DNA of 64,000 bases from Phycisphaerales bacterium. Its GTDB lineage: Bacteria > Planctomycetota > Phycisphaerae > Phycisphaerales > UBA1924. Positions 1 to 9,200 of the stretch are shown here, in pieces. The notes under the pieces are model-generated. The model did no database searches. It saw nothing but the letters and a program-made list of their open reading frames with translations, and was not told the DNA's origin. The stretch's first letter is position 1. Each line of letters begins with the position of its first letter. Both the position numbers and the translations under genes were made by a program. The stretch is taken from the NCBI GenBank assembly GCA_028279375.1, contig JANQNW010000014.1:20346-84345 (forward strand), written 5' to 3'.

Positions 1-1643
1 CGCGGGATCACCACGTTCTTGAATGTGATGTCCTGGAAGACGGGACGCTCGTAGTAGTCAGCCGGAGCGGCGCCGCCGTAGGGAGTCGCCTCGACGACGG
101 TGGTCAGGCCCGCGTTGAAGACCTGCCCGATGACGACGCCGTCGCCATCAACGGAGAGCGAGAACGCGGCGCCGGAGAGGCCGGCCTGCGTCGCGAAGGA
201 CTCGCCATCGGCGGCGTCTGCGAGCGCAGTCTCCGCGGAGTCGAACGTGTCGGTGTCAATGTCCGGGAGCACGTCATACCCGGCGCTGAACTCGATCGGC
301 TGATCGCCGAGATCGGGGCGAATCACGCCCTCGACCATGCCCTGGTAATCACCGAGCGCGACGCCCAGCGCATCCTCATTCGCTTCCCAGTTGTCGCGTC
401 CGACGCGGAAGGCGATCGAGCCGCGAATCTTGGCGTATCGATCCTTGTAGTCGATGACGCCGTCGCGATAGCCGAGCACGGTGTCCTTGTAGTTCACCTT
501 GCCGTCGCCGTTTCGATCGGGCATCGCTGAGTCGAGCAGATAGGCGAGATCATCATCGACGCCTCCGAATTCCGGCTCTTCGCCGTCGGCGCCTGTGCCG
601 GCGGTCAGCGCTTCAGAGAGGACGAGCTTGCCGTCGCCATCCTGATCGTAATGCTGGAGAAAGATGTCGAACTCATCGATGGAGCCGTCACCGTTGACAT
701 CGGTGAACGCCTGGTCGGCATCGCCATCGCCGTCGTAATCCTCGGCATTGAGTGAGGCGAGACCGTCGGACTCGACGGTGTGGTCCTTGCGGAGTCTGTT
801 GTCGCCGTCGGTGTCGTCGTCGGTGATGGCCGCGTAGAGATCCTCGAGCTTGTCATTGAGCTCAGAGCTGAGACCCAGGAAGTCGGAGTGCACGACGAGC
901 GGATGTCCATCGACATGCTCGACGCCTGTGAACGTGGCGCCGAGAGGGCCATTGATCTGGACGTTTCGCCCGACCATGATCTTGCTCGGCCCAAGGATGG
1001 CGTGATCAACGCGCTTGAAGATGCGGAAATCCTGCTGCGCACTTCGGGAAATCCAGCGGCCGCTGGTGTAGTCCCATGAATAGCCGGTCACGACTGCGCG
1101 GACGCCGCCTTCGCCATCGAGAGGCACATACGTGATCTGCGCGGCTCGAACCGGATCGCCGTCGACGTTCGTCTCGAGCAGAATCGGATTGGTCACGAGC
1201 CAGCCTTCGAGCGGTGTATAGCCAACGTCGATGCCGTTGACGACGGTGTCGTCACCATGAACGGCGGTCAGAAGCTCGACGATGCCATCCGTCTGATCGA
1301 CGCCGGCGCGATCCTGCACAGCGCCGTCATCTTCGCTGTACGTGCCGGTCCAGAGGTCCATTGCGTAGTCCGGATCGACAACGCCCTTCTCGATGCGGAG
1401 GTCAATGGTCACGGCGTTGAGTCGCGCGGTGGCGATCGTCAGTCCCGTGTCCACGGCGCCCAGCGCTTCGTGGACGCGCAGCTGCGTCTGGGCAGTCTGA
1501 AGATTGCCCTGGCTGACGATGGCCATCGCCGCCGCGAGTGAACCGAAAAGCACCAGGAACATCATCGCCAGGATGGCGACGACGCCGCGCCGTGCGCGTC
1601 GAGCGTTCACTCGGATTCGTTGTGTTGAGAGTCGAAGTCGCAT
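1..1643 (-). CDS. PilX/GspK-like pilus-associated protein with EF-hand loops (3' end outside window)
   Basis: The minus-strand frame is open from an ATG at 1643 to the window edge, giving 547 residues without a stop. The start follows GGAG at an 8-nt gap. The N-terminus has Arg-rich residues, then RRG and a hydrophobic segment (about residues 20-44), as in PilX or GspK proteins; there is no Glu at position +5. Residues 302-387 hold Asp-rich calcium loops of EF-hand form: DVNGDGSIDEFD (315-326), DQDGDGKLVLSE (333-344) and DRNGDGKVNYKD (376-387). It is last in a run pilT, pilC, PilV-like, this gene. I infer a minor, possibly tip-associated pilus component whose structure depends on calcium. The PilX-type assignment rests only on the N-terminus and context. 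Confidence 0.75.
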   Translation of the reverse strand, partial: MRLRLSTQRIRVNARRARRGVVAILAMMFLVLFGSLAAAMAIVSQGNLQTAQTQLRVHEALGAVDTGLTIATARLNAVTIDLRIEKGVVDPDYAMDLWTGTYSEDDGAVQDRAGVDQTDGIVELLTAVHGDDTVVNGIDVGYTPLEGWLVTNPILLETNVDGDPVRAAQITYVPLDGEGGVRAVVTGYSWDYTSGRWISRSAQQDFRIFKRVDHAILGPSKIMVGRNVQINGPLGATFTGVEHVDGHPLVVHSDFLGLSSELNDKLEDLYAAITDDDTDGDNRLRKDHTVESDGLASLNAEDYDGDGDADQAFTDVNGDGSIDEFDIFLQHYDQDGDGKLVLSEALTAGTGADGEEPEFGGVDDDLAYLLDSAMPDRNGDGKVNYKDTVLGYRDGVIDYKDRYAKIRGSIAFRVGRDNWEANEDALGVALGDYQGMVEGVIRPDLGDQPIEFSAGYDVLPDIDTDTFDSAETALADAADGESFATQAGLSGAAFSLSVDGDGVVIGQVFNAGLTTVVEATPYGGAAPADYYERPVFQDITFKNVVIP

Positions 1644-1726
1644 GAAGAAGTCTCCGTTGATCAACTCCAACAGCGCGCCTCCAGTCGGATGAGTTGAGTC
1701 GATCACGTTCTCGCGCATGGCGCCCA

Positions 1727-2434
1727 TCAGGGGAGCGCCACCCACGTTGAGCGCGTGATCTCAGTCGGGGCCAGGTCGCCGGGCCCCTGATAGAGCACGA
1801 CCACCTGCACGCGCACCGGGAACTGATCCACTTCAAGTTCGGGAAGGCTCTCGGTCGCAGCCTCGAAGTAGTCATTCGCGCGTGTGGTCGTCAGGTTCTC
1901 GGGATCGACCTTGTCGACGATGATGTATTGCGACCAGCCCTGGAGAGCGATCGCCTCGTCGTCGTCATTGAGGATCTGCGCGCCGCTCCAGTCGGTGTCC
2001 GTAACCAGCTCGCCGAAGGAGTTGATCGGACCCGCCAGACGCATCGTGATGTCGCCGGGGGCGCTGGAGGCGTCACCGAACATGACGCCGTCGAGATCAT
2101 CGAGATCGTCGAAGGTGTCGGCGGACGCTTCGCCCGTTTCCGGACCCCAGCCGCGCAGCGTCTCATGTGTCACTGGATTCTCGAAGTAGAGCCCGCCCGA
2201 GAAGACATCATGGCGCGGATAGGTGCGCGCCATCTCGCGGACTTCGTTGGCGAGCAGGGCCCCTGTTGAACTGTGGGTGGACCAGGAGTTCTTGAAGAGG
2301 AACGCCTGCTGCGCCTCGAGCAGCGCAAGCACGCCGACGCCGATGATGATCACCGCGAGGCTCGTCTCAATGAGCGTGAACCCGCGTGCGGACGTCCGAT
2401 TACGTGTTGTTCGTCGAATCCTTACAAGACGCAT
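1727..2434 (-). CDS. PilV-like type IV pilin / pseudopilin
   Basis: A 235-residue protein with a class III prepilin leader: basic residues, then GFTLIE and a hydrophobic helix, so cleavage is expected between Gly and Phe with Glu at +5. I chose the ATG at 2434 because GGAG lies 8 nt upstream; an in-frame ATG at 2503 has no such site. The long Asp/Glu-rich C-terminal domain is typical of minor pilins rather than the compact major pilin. It lies 82 nt downstream of pilC and 83 nt upstream of the PilX-like gene, so it is probably cotranscribed. Assignment to PilV rather than another minor pilin is tentative. Confidence 0.8.
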   Translation of the reverse strand: MRLVRIRRTTRNRTSARGFTLIETSLAVIIIGVGVLALLEAQQAFLFKNSWSTHSSTGALLANEVREMARTYPRHDVFSGGLYFENPVTHETLRGWGPETGEASADTFDDLDDLDGVMFGDASSAPGDITMRLAGPINSFGELVTDTDWSGAQILNDDDEAIALQGWSQYIIVDKVDPENLTTTRANDYFEAATESLPELEVDQFPVRVQVVVLYQGPGDLAPTEITRSTWVALP

Positions 2435-2516
2435 GCGAAGCGCTCCGTACAAAACGCTGCGCTCACGGACCTTCTGAAGGTCCACCCGCAACGACCCCCG
2501 CATACGCCCGCATCGG

Positions 2517-3743
2517 CTATCTCACAATCTGGCTCATCTTGAAGATCGGCAGAATGATCGACATGGCGATGAATCCAACGACTGAACCCATTAGGATGAT
2601 CATGATGGGTTCGATCATGCTCGTGACGGCTTTTATTCGGTCTTTCAGCTGCGCCGCGTAGTACGTCGAGATCTCATCGAGCACCTCACCGAGCTTACCG
2701 GACTCCTCGCCGGCGCCGATCATCTGGACGACCGCCTTCGGAAGCAGGCGCGTCTTTGTCAGCGGCGCAGCGATCTTCTTACCTTCCTTGACGGCGCCGT
2801 AGACGGAGCGCCAGAGTCGGCGATAGAGCTGGTTGCCGGAGATGTCCGACGTGATCGCCAGCGTGTCCAGCATTGGGACACCGGCGTTGATGAGCTCGCC
2901 CATCGTCTGCAGCGAACGGCTCAGGTAGAGCGCGTTGAACATGCCGCGGAAGATAGGCGTCTTGAGCTTGGTGCGGTCCATCCAGAAGCGGCCGAGCTCC
3001 GTGCGCAGGAAGAGCACGAACGCCACGCCCAGCACGGCCGCGGCGCCGAGCAGGATCGGCCACTGCGAGACCAGGAAGTCACTGAGTGAGAGCAGGAAGC
3101 TCGTCGACCAGGGCAGCGCGTCCTCCTTGCCTTCGAAGATCGCCGCGAACTTGGGCAGCACGAAGGTCAGGAGAAAGACGGTGACGGAGACCGCCATCGC
3201 CGCGATTACGCCCGGATAGATCATCGCGCCGATGACCATCTTGCGCGTCTCGATCTCCTGGGCGATATTCGCCGCGATACGATCGAGCATCTTGCCGAAT
3301 GAGCCCGAGACCTCCGAGGCGCGAACCATGTTCACGTAGAGCGGGCTGAAGAGACTCGGATGGCGCGAGATCGCCTCCGAGAACTGCTTGCCGGATTCGA
3401 CATCATTCTTGAGTCCGATGATCACCCGCCGGAAGCCGGAGTGGGTGGTCTGCTCGGCGATGCCGTCGAGCGCCGCGCGCAGGTTGATGCCGGCGCGCAC
3501 CATGACGGCGAGCTGTGTCGTGAAGTCGAGGATGTGCTTCTGCGAGACGCGTCCCGCGTTGAGCTCGCGCAGGCGCGCCATCAGCCTGGTGCTGGTGACG
3601 GCCGCGTTCATCGGCGTCAACGACAGGACGTGGGCGCCCTGGTTGCGCAGGATGGCGGCCGCCGTCGTCGCGTTCTCCGCGGAGAGCACGCCGACATTGA
3701 CCTCGCCGTCGTTGTTTCGAACCTGATATCGATAATTCGGCAT
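2517..3743 (-). CDS. pilC: Type IV pilus inner-membrane platform protein PilC (GspF family)
   Basis: A 408-residue polytopic protein, the usual length for PilC/GspF. It carries two type II secretion F domains, each a helical cytoplasmic bundle followed by membrane segments; hydrophobic stretches are seen near residues 170-195, 220-245 and 375-400. Family members form the inner-membrane platform that couples the assembly and retraction ATPases to pilin insertion or extraction. The gene begins 12 nt after pilT, which indicates cotranscription. A separate GspF is encoded at 13886, so this copy most likely serves the pilus. Confidence 0.92.
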   Translation of the reverse strand: MPNYRYQVRNNDGEVNVGVLSAENATTAAAILRNQGAHVLSLTPMNAAVTSTRLMARLRELNAGRVSQKHILDFTTQLAVMVRAGINLRAALDGIAEQTTHSGFRRVIIGLKNDVESGKQFSEAISRHPSLFSPLYVNMVRASEVSGSFGKMLDRIAANIAQEIETRKMVIGAMIYPGVIAAMAVSVTVFLLTFVLPKFAAIFEGKEDALPWSTSFLLSLSDFLVSQWPILLGAAAVLGVAFVLFLRTELGRFWMDRTKLKTPIFRGMFNALYLSRSLQTMGELINAGVPMLDTLAITSDISGNQLYRRLWRSVYGAVKEGKKIAAPLTKTRLLPKAVVQMIGAGEESGKLGEVLDEISTYYAAQLKDRIKAVTSMIEPIMIILMGSVVGFIAMSIILPIFKMSQIVR

Positions 3744-3755
3744 GGCCAGTCAGCC

Positions 3756-4811
3756 TTAGGCAACGAGTTGACGTTCGAGCTTCTCCGGATACGCGGACTG
3801 CGCAATGGCGTCTTCACGACTGATCATGCCGTTGAAGAAGAGCTCCGCGATCGACGAGTCGAGCGTGGACATGCCCATCGCGCGATTCGTCTCGATGATG
3901 TTCGGGATCTCGAACGTGCGCGCTTCACGAATGACGTTGCGCACAGCGGGCGTACACAAGAGCACCTCGACGCCCGGGACCATGCCCGGCTTGTCAACGC
4001 GCGAGAAGAGCGTCTGCGAGACGACGGCCTGCAGCGTGTTCGCCAGCATCGAGCGAATCTGATTCTGCTGTGACGCCGGGTACATATCGATGATTCGCTC
4101 GACCGTCTGCGACGCGTTGACGGTGTGGAGCGTGGAGAGCACGAGGTGGCCCGTTTCGGCGGCCGAGATCGCGAGAGCCGCGGTTTCAAGGTCTCGCATT
4201 TCGCCGACGAGGATGATGTCGGGATCCTGACGCAGCGCGTGCTTCAGGCCGGAGGCGAAGCTCGGCATGTCCTGGCCCAGCTCGCGCTGCTCGATCAGGC
4301 AGCGATGCGATTCGAACGCATACTCGACCGGATCCTCCAGCGTGATGATGTGCTTGCGATAACGCTCGTTCATCGCCTGGATCATCGCGGCGAGCGACGT
4401 TGACTTGCCCGAACCCGTGTCGCCCGTGACAAGTACGAGGCCGCGCGGCAGGTACGTCAGTCGCGCGATGACGTCCGGGAGATTCAGATCGTTGAGCGGC
4501 GGAACCTGCGTCTTGATCATTCGCATCGCGAGGCCAATGGCGCCGCGCTGCATATGCGCATTGACACGGAAACGACCGACGCCGTCGACGGCGTAGGAGA
4601 AGTCCGCGTCCTTGTGCTTCTCGAAAGCGTCCACCACCTCAGGCACGGCCATCTGCTCGAACATGGCGCGCGTGGACTCAGGCGTCAGCGCCGGCTCATC
4701 AAGCGGCGTCATGACGGTGTGCACGCGCAACACGGGCGGATGACCGGCGACGATGTGGATGTCCGACGCGTCCTGATCGACGGCCGCACGAATGATGTCG
4801 AGAAGCTTCAT
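3756..4811 (-). CDS. pilT: Type IV pilus retraction ATPase PilT
   Basis: A 351-residue hexameric ATPase that powers pilus retraction. It has Walker A GDTGSGKS (about 130-137), Walker B-type DPDIILVGEMRD (about 196-207), the His-containing STLHT segment, and AVRNVIREA near 289, matching the AIRNLIRE signature that separates PilT from PilB and GspE. It lacks the zinc tetracysteine of the assembly ATPases. The ATG at 4811 has GGAG 8 nt upstream; an upstream in-frame ATG at 4895 would add 28 unrelated residues. It is first in a pilT-pilC-pilin run and divergent from the LuxR-type gene. Confidence 0.95.
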   Translation of the reverse strand: MKLLDIIRAAVDQDASDIHIVAGHPPVLRVHTVMTPLDEPALTPESTRAMFEQMAVPEVVDAFEKHKDADFSYAVDGVGRFRVNAHMQRGAIGLAMRMIKTQVPPLNDLNLPDVIARLTYLPRGLVLVTGDTGSGKSTSLAAMIQAMNERYRKHIITLEDPVEYAFESHRCLIEQRELGQDMPSFASGLKHALRQDPDIILVGEMRDLETAALAISAAETGHLVLSTLHTVNASQTVERIIDMYPASQQNQIRSMLANTLQAVVSQTLFSRVDKPGMVPGVEVLLCTPAVRNVIREARTFEIPNIIETNRAMGMSTLDSSIAELFFNGMISREDAIAQSAYPEKLERQLVA

Positions 4812-5152
4812 GGACTGGTCTCCACACCGGCGCGCTTGCGCTTCACCCTGCGCGCACTCCGACGCCGGCTCCGTCGCAGACATCGACCAGAACACAGCGC
4901 CCCATCAGGCTGGAAGCGGGGCGGACGCGCCCGGTCGCGCAGGCTGCGCCAGTGGCGACGGCGCCCTTCTCGAGAGTGCAGGGCGCGGTCCCGCCATGCC
5001 GAATAACCACGTGGGTCATTCCCGAGGCCCGGGCTGTGGAACTTTGCAACGAAGGCAGCGTCCGATAGCCTGTGCTAGTTGGGAATCACTAATGTGCGAG
5101 ACGCCGGAAAGCGATTCCGGCGGGACCTCTTTAATAGGAGGCATGGGGAGAC
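4812..5152. promoter_or_regulatory. Divergent pilT/luxR intergenic region with a perfect inverted repeat
   Basis: These 341 bases hold no convincing gene and must contain the promoters for pilT (leftward) and the LuxR-type gene (rightward). At 5102-5122 lies a perfect 8-bp inverted repeat, CGCCGGAA / TTCCGGCG, separated by 5 nt and ending 30 nt before the luxR start. There is no T-tract after it, so an operator or leader hairpin is more likely than a terminator. I could not fix -35/-10 boxes. Confidence 0.4.
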
Positions 5153-5638
5153 ATGACGAGAGCGCTGAAGCGACCGGCCTCGCCGGCCCTGGAGGAGGCG
5201 ATCGATGCCCGCACAGAGACCGTGCGAGTGCAGGCGGCTCCTGCGGGCGCGAGTCAGGAATCGCCCGCCAGTTGGCGGATCACCCTGAACGATCGCGAGC
5301 GCGAGCACCTGCTCAAGGCGATGACGAGTCTCACAACCCGCGAAAGGGAAGTGGCTTGCGCGGTCGCGGAGGGCGGCCCCAACGAGGTCATCGCAGATCG
5401 GATGTGCATCGCCGTCCCGACACTGCGGACGCACCTGATGCGCATCAACCAGAAGCTCGGCACGTCGAGCAAGGCTGACCTGGTGATCTTCGTCGCCAGT
5501 CGGATGCTGGATGGTTATAGGACGGAGAAGCTCGGGGCCGAATCCACGGCGCCGAAGAGGATGGAAGATCGCGGGCTGCGCTATATCGACCAGCCCGGAC
5601 GCCGCCCGGACGCGGCTGAAAATCATCGCTTCCGATGA
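5153..5638 (+). CDS. LuxR-type helix-turn-helix transcriptional regulator without receiver domain
   Basis: A 161-residue protein whose middle part (about residues 58-115) matches the LuxR/GerE DNA-binding domain: TTREREVACAVAEG, then the recognition region IAVPTLRTHLMRINQKLG. The N-terminal 55 residues are Ala/Glu-rich with no phospho-receiver or ligand-binding domain, and the C-terminal tail is charged. The ATG at 5153 follows GGGGAG. It is divergent from pilT and lies upstream of the large exported protein and the secretion operon, so it may control one or both; that is inference from position only. Confidence 0.8.
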   Translation: MTRALKRPASPALEEAIDARTETVRVQAAPAGASQESPASWRITLNDREREHLLKAMTSLTTREREVACAVAEGGPNEVIADRMCIAVPTLRTHLMRINQKLGTSSKADLVIFVASRMLDGYRTEKLGAESTAPKRMEDRGLRYIDQPGRRPDAAENHRFR

Positions 5639-6269
5639 CGACACGCAAGGTCCGGGGGAGAGAATGGTCCGCAATAAGTTTGTAAGCACTCAATTGCACC
5701 GGTGAGACGGTCGATTGGCCAGTTCGATCGGACGCCTGCCGGCCTCCTCCGGGACGCAGCGCCCAGGGGTTGATGGCGAGAGATGAAACGCTCGCGTGGA
5801 GACTGCGAGCACGGAGTCACGAAAACGTCAGGACGACGAAAACACCAATGGACGAAACTTCCGCACGCGTTGCGCGTCTCATGGCGTCGTAGCGCTGCTC
5901 GTATGTGTTCTTTGCGAACGAACACGTGCGCATGTGCGCATTTTCAAGGTTGATTGCAGACGTGGGCCGATACCTGCCCATTCACTGCATTGATCAACCT
6001 CTACAGGGGAGCGGTTTCTTGCGCATCAACAGATGCGCACAACGTGGGAGGAAGACTGGCTGGCTGGCATAAGCGCTCGTGATCTTTTTTGATGATGAAC
6101 CGAGCGCGAATTCCAAGAGTGCATTGCTGATTCAACCGACGACGCCTGTGGTCGTTGGAAACGGAAAGTGACGCTTCGTCGCCTGGTTCGCTCCGTGGTG
6201 AGCGGGCGTCAAAGCTCAAACAGACAGATGATTTCTGGCAAGTCTCAGATCAGGAAAGGAAACCTTCGA
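5639..6269. other. 631-nt intergenic region without a recognisable gene
   Basis: No supported coding frame is seen on either strand. It is the leader/promoter region of the large exported-protein gene that starts at 6270. A 6-bp inverted repeat (GTGTTC at 5905-5910, GAACAC at 5920-5925) is followed at once by the tandem repeat GTGCGCATGTGCGCAT. I searched for sigma-54 (GG-N10-GC) and sigma-70-like boxes and found none I would defend. Its length suggests a long untranslated leader or several control sites. Confidence 0.4.
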
Positions 6270-9200
6270 ATGAGGCGTTTCATGACTACGGCGGCCGCCA
6301 CGGCCGCGATCGCGACGTCCGGCGCCGCCATGGCGCAGATCGACGTCACGAACCCGACACCGTTCGGCATGGCGACGGTTGAGCAATCGGGACCCATCTC
6401 GATTGTCATCTTCGACGTCCCCGGCGGCGTTCTCACCGTTGCGGAGACGATCACCGTCACGCTCGACTTCTTCACCGTTGACGACATGGACGCTGTCACC
6501 GTCCAGTTCGGCAACATTCTCGTTCCGCCGGCGAGTCTCGACCTCGACGGCGACGGCACGTTCGGCGAAGGCGGCGACAACGTCTGGGCCGGCGCTACGA
6601 CCGACTCCAAGATCGACATGGCCGGCGTCGGCACGTTCAACGCCGCCGTCAACGCCATCAACGGCCTCGTCACCTCGGGCAGCGCCGTCTCCGCGGGCAT
6701 CCGCATCGTCGCGACCGATCAGTCCGCCAATACGGAAATGACGGTCATCGACACCACCAGCGGTGTCTTCAACGAGGCGACCGATGAGTCGCTCGACGGC
6801 TTGACGACCGCCGCCAACATGTCGGACGCGTTCTACGACGAGACCAACATGGAGCTCATCATGGTCTGGAATCGCTCGCTGCGTAACGCGGCCGGCGGCA
6901 CCGCCAATGATCTGAACCAGACCGTCGTCGCCGACGTCGCGCTCCTTGCGGGCACCGACTTCGAGCGCGCTGACGACAGCGCCTTCATGACCGGCGTCGC
7001 CGCCATCCTCGGCGTCAACGCCGGCGATGTCGCGCTCACCGGCGCCACGCAGGAGGCTCTCTCCTTCACGCTTCCGATGGTCGACAACATCGACGTCGGC
7101 AACTACGTGCGCATCGCCGCGGCCACCACGTCGGTCACGGACATCCTGGGCAACGACCTCTCCGACGATCAGGTCGGCTCCGTCGTTTCCGCCCTCGAGG
7201 ATTTCATCGTCACCGCCGTCAACTGGCGCGTGCCCGTTCCCACGAACGGCGCCAACACCGTCGGCGCGCTTGCCGTCACGTTCAACCTTCCGGTTGACTC
7301 TGGCCAGCTCGGCGCTGACTCCTTCTATGACATGTTCCTGGGCAGCGGCTCCGATCTGCTCGACGCTGACAACAGCGACTTCTTCCTGACCGGCGCCGCC
7401 GTCGATCCAATGGACAGCCGCACGATTCTCCTCGATGTCGACTCCGACATCGACGACCTGGGCGTCGCCGACGACGGCCTCAACCAGGACGACGACACCG
7501 GCAACGACTACGACGGCGACGGCAACAACGATGAGAATCTGCTCTCGTTCTCCCTCAACCTCGAGGGCGATCGTGAGATGGCCGCCAACGAGCCGCAGTC
7601 CGCTTTCGGCGGTCCCTACGGCGGCGGCGACGACGACTTCGATCAGACCATCGTCTCAGGCGATGAGATCGATCCCACGGCCGGCGCTGTCGCATATGTC
7701 GATTGTGACGGCGACGGCACCCTCGACGGCGTGCGCGTCGTCTTCAGCGAGCCGCTGGACACCTCCGTGGACGCGGATGATGGCGCCGCCATCACCGCCA
7801 ACACCGGCGTCACGGTTCACCCCGTCGACATGATCGACCTCGTCACCGGCGTCCGCACGACGGCCACGACGGCCGCCATGTTCGCCATGGGTGAGGACGA
7901 CGTCGACATCGACTCCTTCGAGTTCTCCAGCGTCGACACCGACGCTGATGACGTCATCTCCTCTCGCGAGACCAACAACGCGATCACGTGGAAGTGGGTT
8001 CCCGGCGACTTCGACTGGGACGGCGACGGCATGACCGCCAACGATGCGATGATGGCTGATGACGAGGAAGCCCTTGCGACCACCGATGACGATGGCCTCG
8101 TCGATCTCGATGTCGACGGCATGATGTCTCCCATCACCGACGCCAACGGCAACAGCGCCGGCGGCTTCAGCGGCACGGCCAACACCGACCGCGCCTCCGC
8201 CGTCCTCCTGGGCGTCAGCTTCTTCAACGGCGACAACATCGCCGCCGGCATGCAGAAGTTCAGCGAGCAGGATGGCAACCCCGGCGATGACGCCAACAAC
8301 AACCTCGTTCAGGGCATCTTCACCGAAGGCCTGAACGTCGGCGGCATCGATGAGACCAAGTTCCGCTGGGGCGCCTCCGCCTCCGACCGCTTCGCGGTCG
8401 GCGACTCGGACGGCACCTTCGGCGCTGAGAACAACATTCTCCAGCTCACCGACAACACGCCCAACGGCATCGAAGCCGGTGACACCCTGACCATCGCTGC
8501 GGACAACGGCGTCGCCGATCTCAACGGCTTCGACCTCGCTCCGGACGCGACGGGTCAGATGAGCGTCGATCGCACCGGTCCGTACGTTGCGCTCCAGTTC
8601 GACGTCAACGGCGTTGTCATCGACTCCGCCTTCCTTGTCGACGAGACGGAGGATGGCGAGTTCGCAGAGCGTGTCGACCTCTTCTTCACGTGCGACCTTG
8701 ACGCCTCGACCGTTCAGGTTGAGGACTTCACGGTCCAGGGCATCGACGCTGACGACCTCACCCTCGCCCTCAGCGGCCAGGTTGTCTCGCTCAGCTTCCC
8801 GACGTCCCTGATTCCGCTGTCGTCCACGGTCACCGTGACCTACAACGGCGCCGCGGACACGACCCCGCTCGCCTGCAACGGCAATCCGATCGCGGCGATG
8901 AACGACACCGTCACCGCCCGCGAGGTTCCCACGCCGGATGTTGATGGCGAGTTCACTGCCGTCAAGAACATCTCGGGCACGATCACCGGCGCCTCCGCCG
9001 GCACGAAGGTCTTTGGCATGATCGCGGCTCCCGCGGTCAAGTCGATCCGAGGCACGGTCGGCAACGTCTCCTTCGTCATTACCGACAGCTCCTCGTGCGA
9101 GGCCGTGACCAACGTCATCCTCGGACTCGAAGAGTTCGCCTACATGTACAACGATCGCGGCGACATGTTCGTCTCGAACGAGAAGGAAGATGACTTCGAC

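Noticed and set aside
4792..5478. 228-residue plus-strand frame that overlaps the LuxR-type gene
   Set aside because: Low-complexity Gly/Arg/His translation; the LuxR frame has a clear HTH domain and ribosome site.
5639..6269. Sigma-54 or sigma-28 promoter in the long intergenic region
   Set aside because: Candidate GG...GC pairs have wrong spacing (not 10 nt); no match good enough to report.
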